DNA from: Actinomycetes bacterium
GTDB lineage: Bacteria; Actinomycetota; Acidimicrobiia; Acidimicrobiales; Bog-793
NCBI GenBank assembly: GCA_021829645.1
Contig: JAKBPI010000027.1
Span: 1-33,059 of the forward strand
Length of the DNA stretch: 33,059 nucleotides
Direction of reading: 5' to 3'
Shown here: positions 31,163 to 33,059 of the stretch, one piece after another
Numbering within the stretch: position 1 is the stretch's first letter
How the letters are laid out: each line of letters opens with the position of its first letter
Translations under genes and position numbers: made by a program
The notes under the pieces: model-generated
What the model was told of the DNA's origin: nothing
The model's database searches: none
The model's input: only the letters and a program-made list of their open reading frames with translations

Positions 31163-33059
31163 ATGATTAGCACATTCAAGCGTGTCTTAAAGTTGTTGTG
31201 CAGACGTTCTTTTTTGTTAGCGACGACAATCATTATGGGCACCATGGGAAGCGGGATCGGACTATTGACCACACAGCAGACAGCTTCTGCTTCTGCTTCA
31301 ACGGTACCGGCTGCGCCACCCGGATGGTCAACGGTATGGAGCGATAGCTTCAACGGACCCGCCGGATCGCAGCCGTCTACATCAGAGTGGATCTATGACA
31401 CCGGACACAATTATCCCGGAGGACCGGGTGATTGGGGTACCGGAGAAATAGAAGACTACACGTCCTCCCCTAACAACGTCTATCTTGACGGCAACGGTCA
31501 TTTGGTTATCAAGCCCATCTATAGCAGCGGTGTTTGGACTTCTGGAAGAATTGAGACGGTACGTGATAACTTTGCCGCTCCGGTGGGAGGTGAACTGGAG
31601 ATTACCGCCTCTCTTGAGATGCCCAATCCGGCTAACGGCATAGGTTATTGGCCTACATTTTGGGCACTGGGAGATGCAATGCGTGTAGGGGGTCCCGGTC
31701 CCGGTTCTTACAATTGGCCTGCCGGTGGGGAAATAGACATTGCAGAGAGTATTAATAATCTGAACGAGTTTGACCAAACCCTGCACTGTGGAACGGACCC
31801 GGGAGGTCCATGTGATGAGACCTCTGGACTTGGTACGAGGCTTGTAAAATGCCCTTCAGGCGGATGTTCGACTAGCTTCAACACATACTCGGTCATTATC
31901 GACAGAACCAATCCGTCGGCTGAACAATTGCGCTTTTATGTAGACGGCAACCTCAATTACACTATTAACGAGTCGCAATTGGGGACAACATACTGGCAAG
32001 ATGCCATAGACCACGGCTTTTATATACTGCTGAATGTGGCAATGGGTGGAGCGTATCCAAATTATGGTTGTAATTGTAGCTCGCCAACGCCAAGTACGAC
32101 TTCGGGAGCCGGCATGCTGGTATCTTATGTTGCCGTGTACGAAACAGGCGGTTCAAGCGGAACGTCAAGCGGAACATCAAGCGGAACATCAAGCGGAACG
32201 AACACAACAACTACGCAAGTGACTGGGAGTACCACTACCACAGCTACACCCGTGACAACCACAACATCTGCAACCACCACAACATCTGTAGCCACTACCA
32301 CAACTCTTGCCAATTCAGGTACTGGCTCAGGAGCTGGAAGTGCCAATATAACTGGGATCGATGATCTTTGTTTGAGCGATGCCGGTGGTTCGACGACGGT
32401 AGGGAATCCTATGAATTTGGAAAACTGTAGTTCGCAATTAAATCAACAATGGACCGTCGGTAGCAGTGGTTCACTGCAAGTATTGGGGGGGTGTTTGGAC
32501 GTCCGGGGCAATTCCAGCAGTCCGGGCACCTTAGTCCAATATGATACGTGTGACGGTTCATTAGGTCAACGTTGGCGACATAGTACAAACGGCGAATTGG
32601 TGAACGAGGCCAACAATCTTTGTTTGGATGACCCAAGCGGTAATACTACACCTGGAGCAGTCGATTTATGGGTGATGAGTTGTACGGGTGCCGTAAATCA
32701 GTTATGGGTATTGCCTCAAGCTGCCCCTACCACGACAACGGCTGCCCCTACCACCACCACAGCCGCACCAACGACCACAACGGCAGCCCCTACCACGACA
32801 ACTGCCGCACCAACGACCACAACGGCAGCCCCTACCACGACAACTGCCGCACCTACCACGACAACGGCTGCCCCTACCACGACAACGGCTGCCCCTACCA
32901 CCACCACAGCCGCACCTACCACCACAACGGCCGCACCAACGACTACCATTGCTCCCAGTGTCACTAATACGTGTTCGGTAACAATGACAGATACCTCTAT
33001 GTGGACAACAGGTACTAACTCGGGAGGCTTTACGGCTAATGTAACGATAAACAACAACA
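31163..33059 (+). CDS. Secreted GH16 glucanase with CBM13 and CBM2-like domains, cut by window end
   Basis: The frame is open from ATG 31163 to the window end (632 residues seen). A signal peptide at about 1-46 ends in an Ala/Ser-rich segment (QTASASAS). The GH16 domain spans about 55-325, with the catalytic motif EIDIAE at 190-195 (Glu190 nucleophile, Glu195 acid/base). WSDSFNGPAG precedes it and FYILLNVAMGG follows. An SGTS and Thr-rich linker leads to a ricin-type beta-trefoil (CBM13) at about 393-515, with three Q-x-W motifs (QQW, QRW, QLW). Eleven AAPTTTT units form a second linker, after which a CBM2-like domain starts at about Cys604 (SMWTTGTNSGGFTANVTINN). It probably cleaves beta-1,3 or mixed-linkage glucans outside the cell. 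GAGGGGG precedes the ATG by four bases. Confidence 0.93.
   Translation, partial: MISTFKRVLKLLCRRSFLLATTIIMGTMGSGIGLLTTQQTASASASTVPAAPPGWSTVWSDSFNGPAGSQPSTSEWIYDTGHNYPGGPGDWGTGEIEDYTSSPNNVYLDGNGHLVIKPIYSSGVWTSGRIETVRDNFAAPVGGELEITASLEMPNPANGIGYWPTFWALGDAMRVGGPGPGSYNWPAGGEIDIAESINNLNEFDQTLHCGTDPGGPCDETSGLGTRLVKCPSGGCSTSFNTYSVIIDRTNPSAEQLRFYVDGNLNYTINESQLGTTYWQDAIDHGFYILLNVAMGGAYPNYGCNCSSPTPSTTSGAGMLVSYVAVYETGGSSGTSSGTSSGTSSGTNTTTTQVTGSTTTTATPVTTTTSATTTTSVATTTTLANSGTGSGAGSANITGIDDLCLSDAGGSTTVGNPMNLENCSSQLNQQWTVGSSGSLQVLGGCLDVRGNSSSPGTLVQYDTCDGSLGQRWRHSTNGELVNEANNLCLDDPSGNTTPGAVDLWVMSCTGAVNQLWVLPQAAPTTTTAAPTTTTAAPTTTTAAPTTTTAAPTTTTAAPTTTTAAPTTTTAAPTTTTAAPTTTTAAPTTTTAAPTTTIAPSVTNTCSVTMTDTSMWTTGTNSGGFTANVTINNN
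32153..32200 (+). repeat. Four tandem 12-bp repeats (SSGT linker)
   Basis: TCAAGCGGAACG and near-identical copies occur four times in frame, encoding SSGT units in the linker after the GH16 domain. Only the third base of the last Thr codon varies. Confidence 0.9.
32720..32950 (+). repeat. Eleven tandem 21-bp repeats (AAPTTTT linker)
   Basis: Eleven 21-base units encode AAPTTTT, the last reading AAPTTTI, between the CBM13 and the CBM2-like domain. Units differ almost only at synonymous positions and some are identical to non-neighbouring units, as expected from repeat expansion and contraction under protein-level selection. Such linkers are commonly O-glycosylated. Confidence 0.95.

Noticed and set aside
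32720-32950. Regular 21-bp repeats that could look like a CRISPR array or satellite
   Set aside because: The repeats are contiguous, without spacers, and stay in frame with the GH16 protein as AAPTTTT units; they are a coding linker.
32716-33057. Minus-strand Val/Gly/Ala-rich frame of 113 residues
   Set aside because: It is the antisense shadow of the AAPTTTT repeats and has no independent support.

Overview
The window looks like chromosomal DNA of an actinobacterium. This rests on the 31-residue Lys/Arg-rich bS22/AURKAIP1-like protein, the rsmA-ispE pair, the membrane glycosyltransferase followed by a DUF5719-type protein, the frequent GTG and TTG starts and the moderate GC content. A large secreted sedolisin (S53 peptidase, a family that works at acid pH) and the gene style suggest, by inference only, an acidophilic or soil member such as the Acidimicrobiia. 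No species can be named from the sequence alone.

Layout. Positions 1-3800 are an AT-rich, gene-poor accessory stretch. It holds a possible transposase tail cut by the left edge, an unknown lipoprotein, a DUF1697 protein and a frameshifted YdeI/OmpD-associated gene. Positions 4064-6068 carry a two-gene RloA/RloB (AbiL-like) ATPase-nuclease pair, the clearest candidate defence system here. Positions 6178-12000 mix a secreted two-repeat protein with a Lys-rich linker and a structured leader, an EVE-domain protein, a possible decayed MarR-like regulator, a cupin, a zinc alcohol dehydrogenase, tRNA-Glu(CTC) and a solitary TSPPY-type DNA methyltransferase.

Positions 12294-24945 are dense core genome. 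They hold a 1127-residue membrane glycosyltransferase overlapped by a DUF5719-like gene, a LysR regulator divergent from a YeiH/UPF0324 exporter whose leader carries an intrinsic-terminator-like hairpin, and a two-gene ABC-2 exporter. These are followed by rsmA-ispE with a clear terminator, the tiny bS22-like gene and a photolyase.

Positions 25002-33059 contain the sedolisin with C-terminal IPT/TIG domains, tRNA-Gln(TTG) with a 13-bp inverted repeat running into its 5' end, and a metal-type MerR regulator divergent from a thioredoxin-like protein across a MerR-type promoter. An aldo/keto reductase and an Hsp15-like S4 protein follow. The window ends inside a secreted GH16 glucanase (GH16, ricin-type CBM13, an 11-copy AAPTTTT linker, then the start of a CBM2-like domain).

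How the genes fit together: several encode exported or envelope functions (lipoprotein, Lys-rich repeat protein, glycosyltransferase/DUF5719, sedolisin, GH16), consistent with a free-living organism degrading polymers. The best leads for something not yet described are the RloAB pair with an altered TOPRIM-like motif, the Lys-rich repeat protein with its leader, the exporter leader terminator and the tRNA-Gln inverted repeat.
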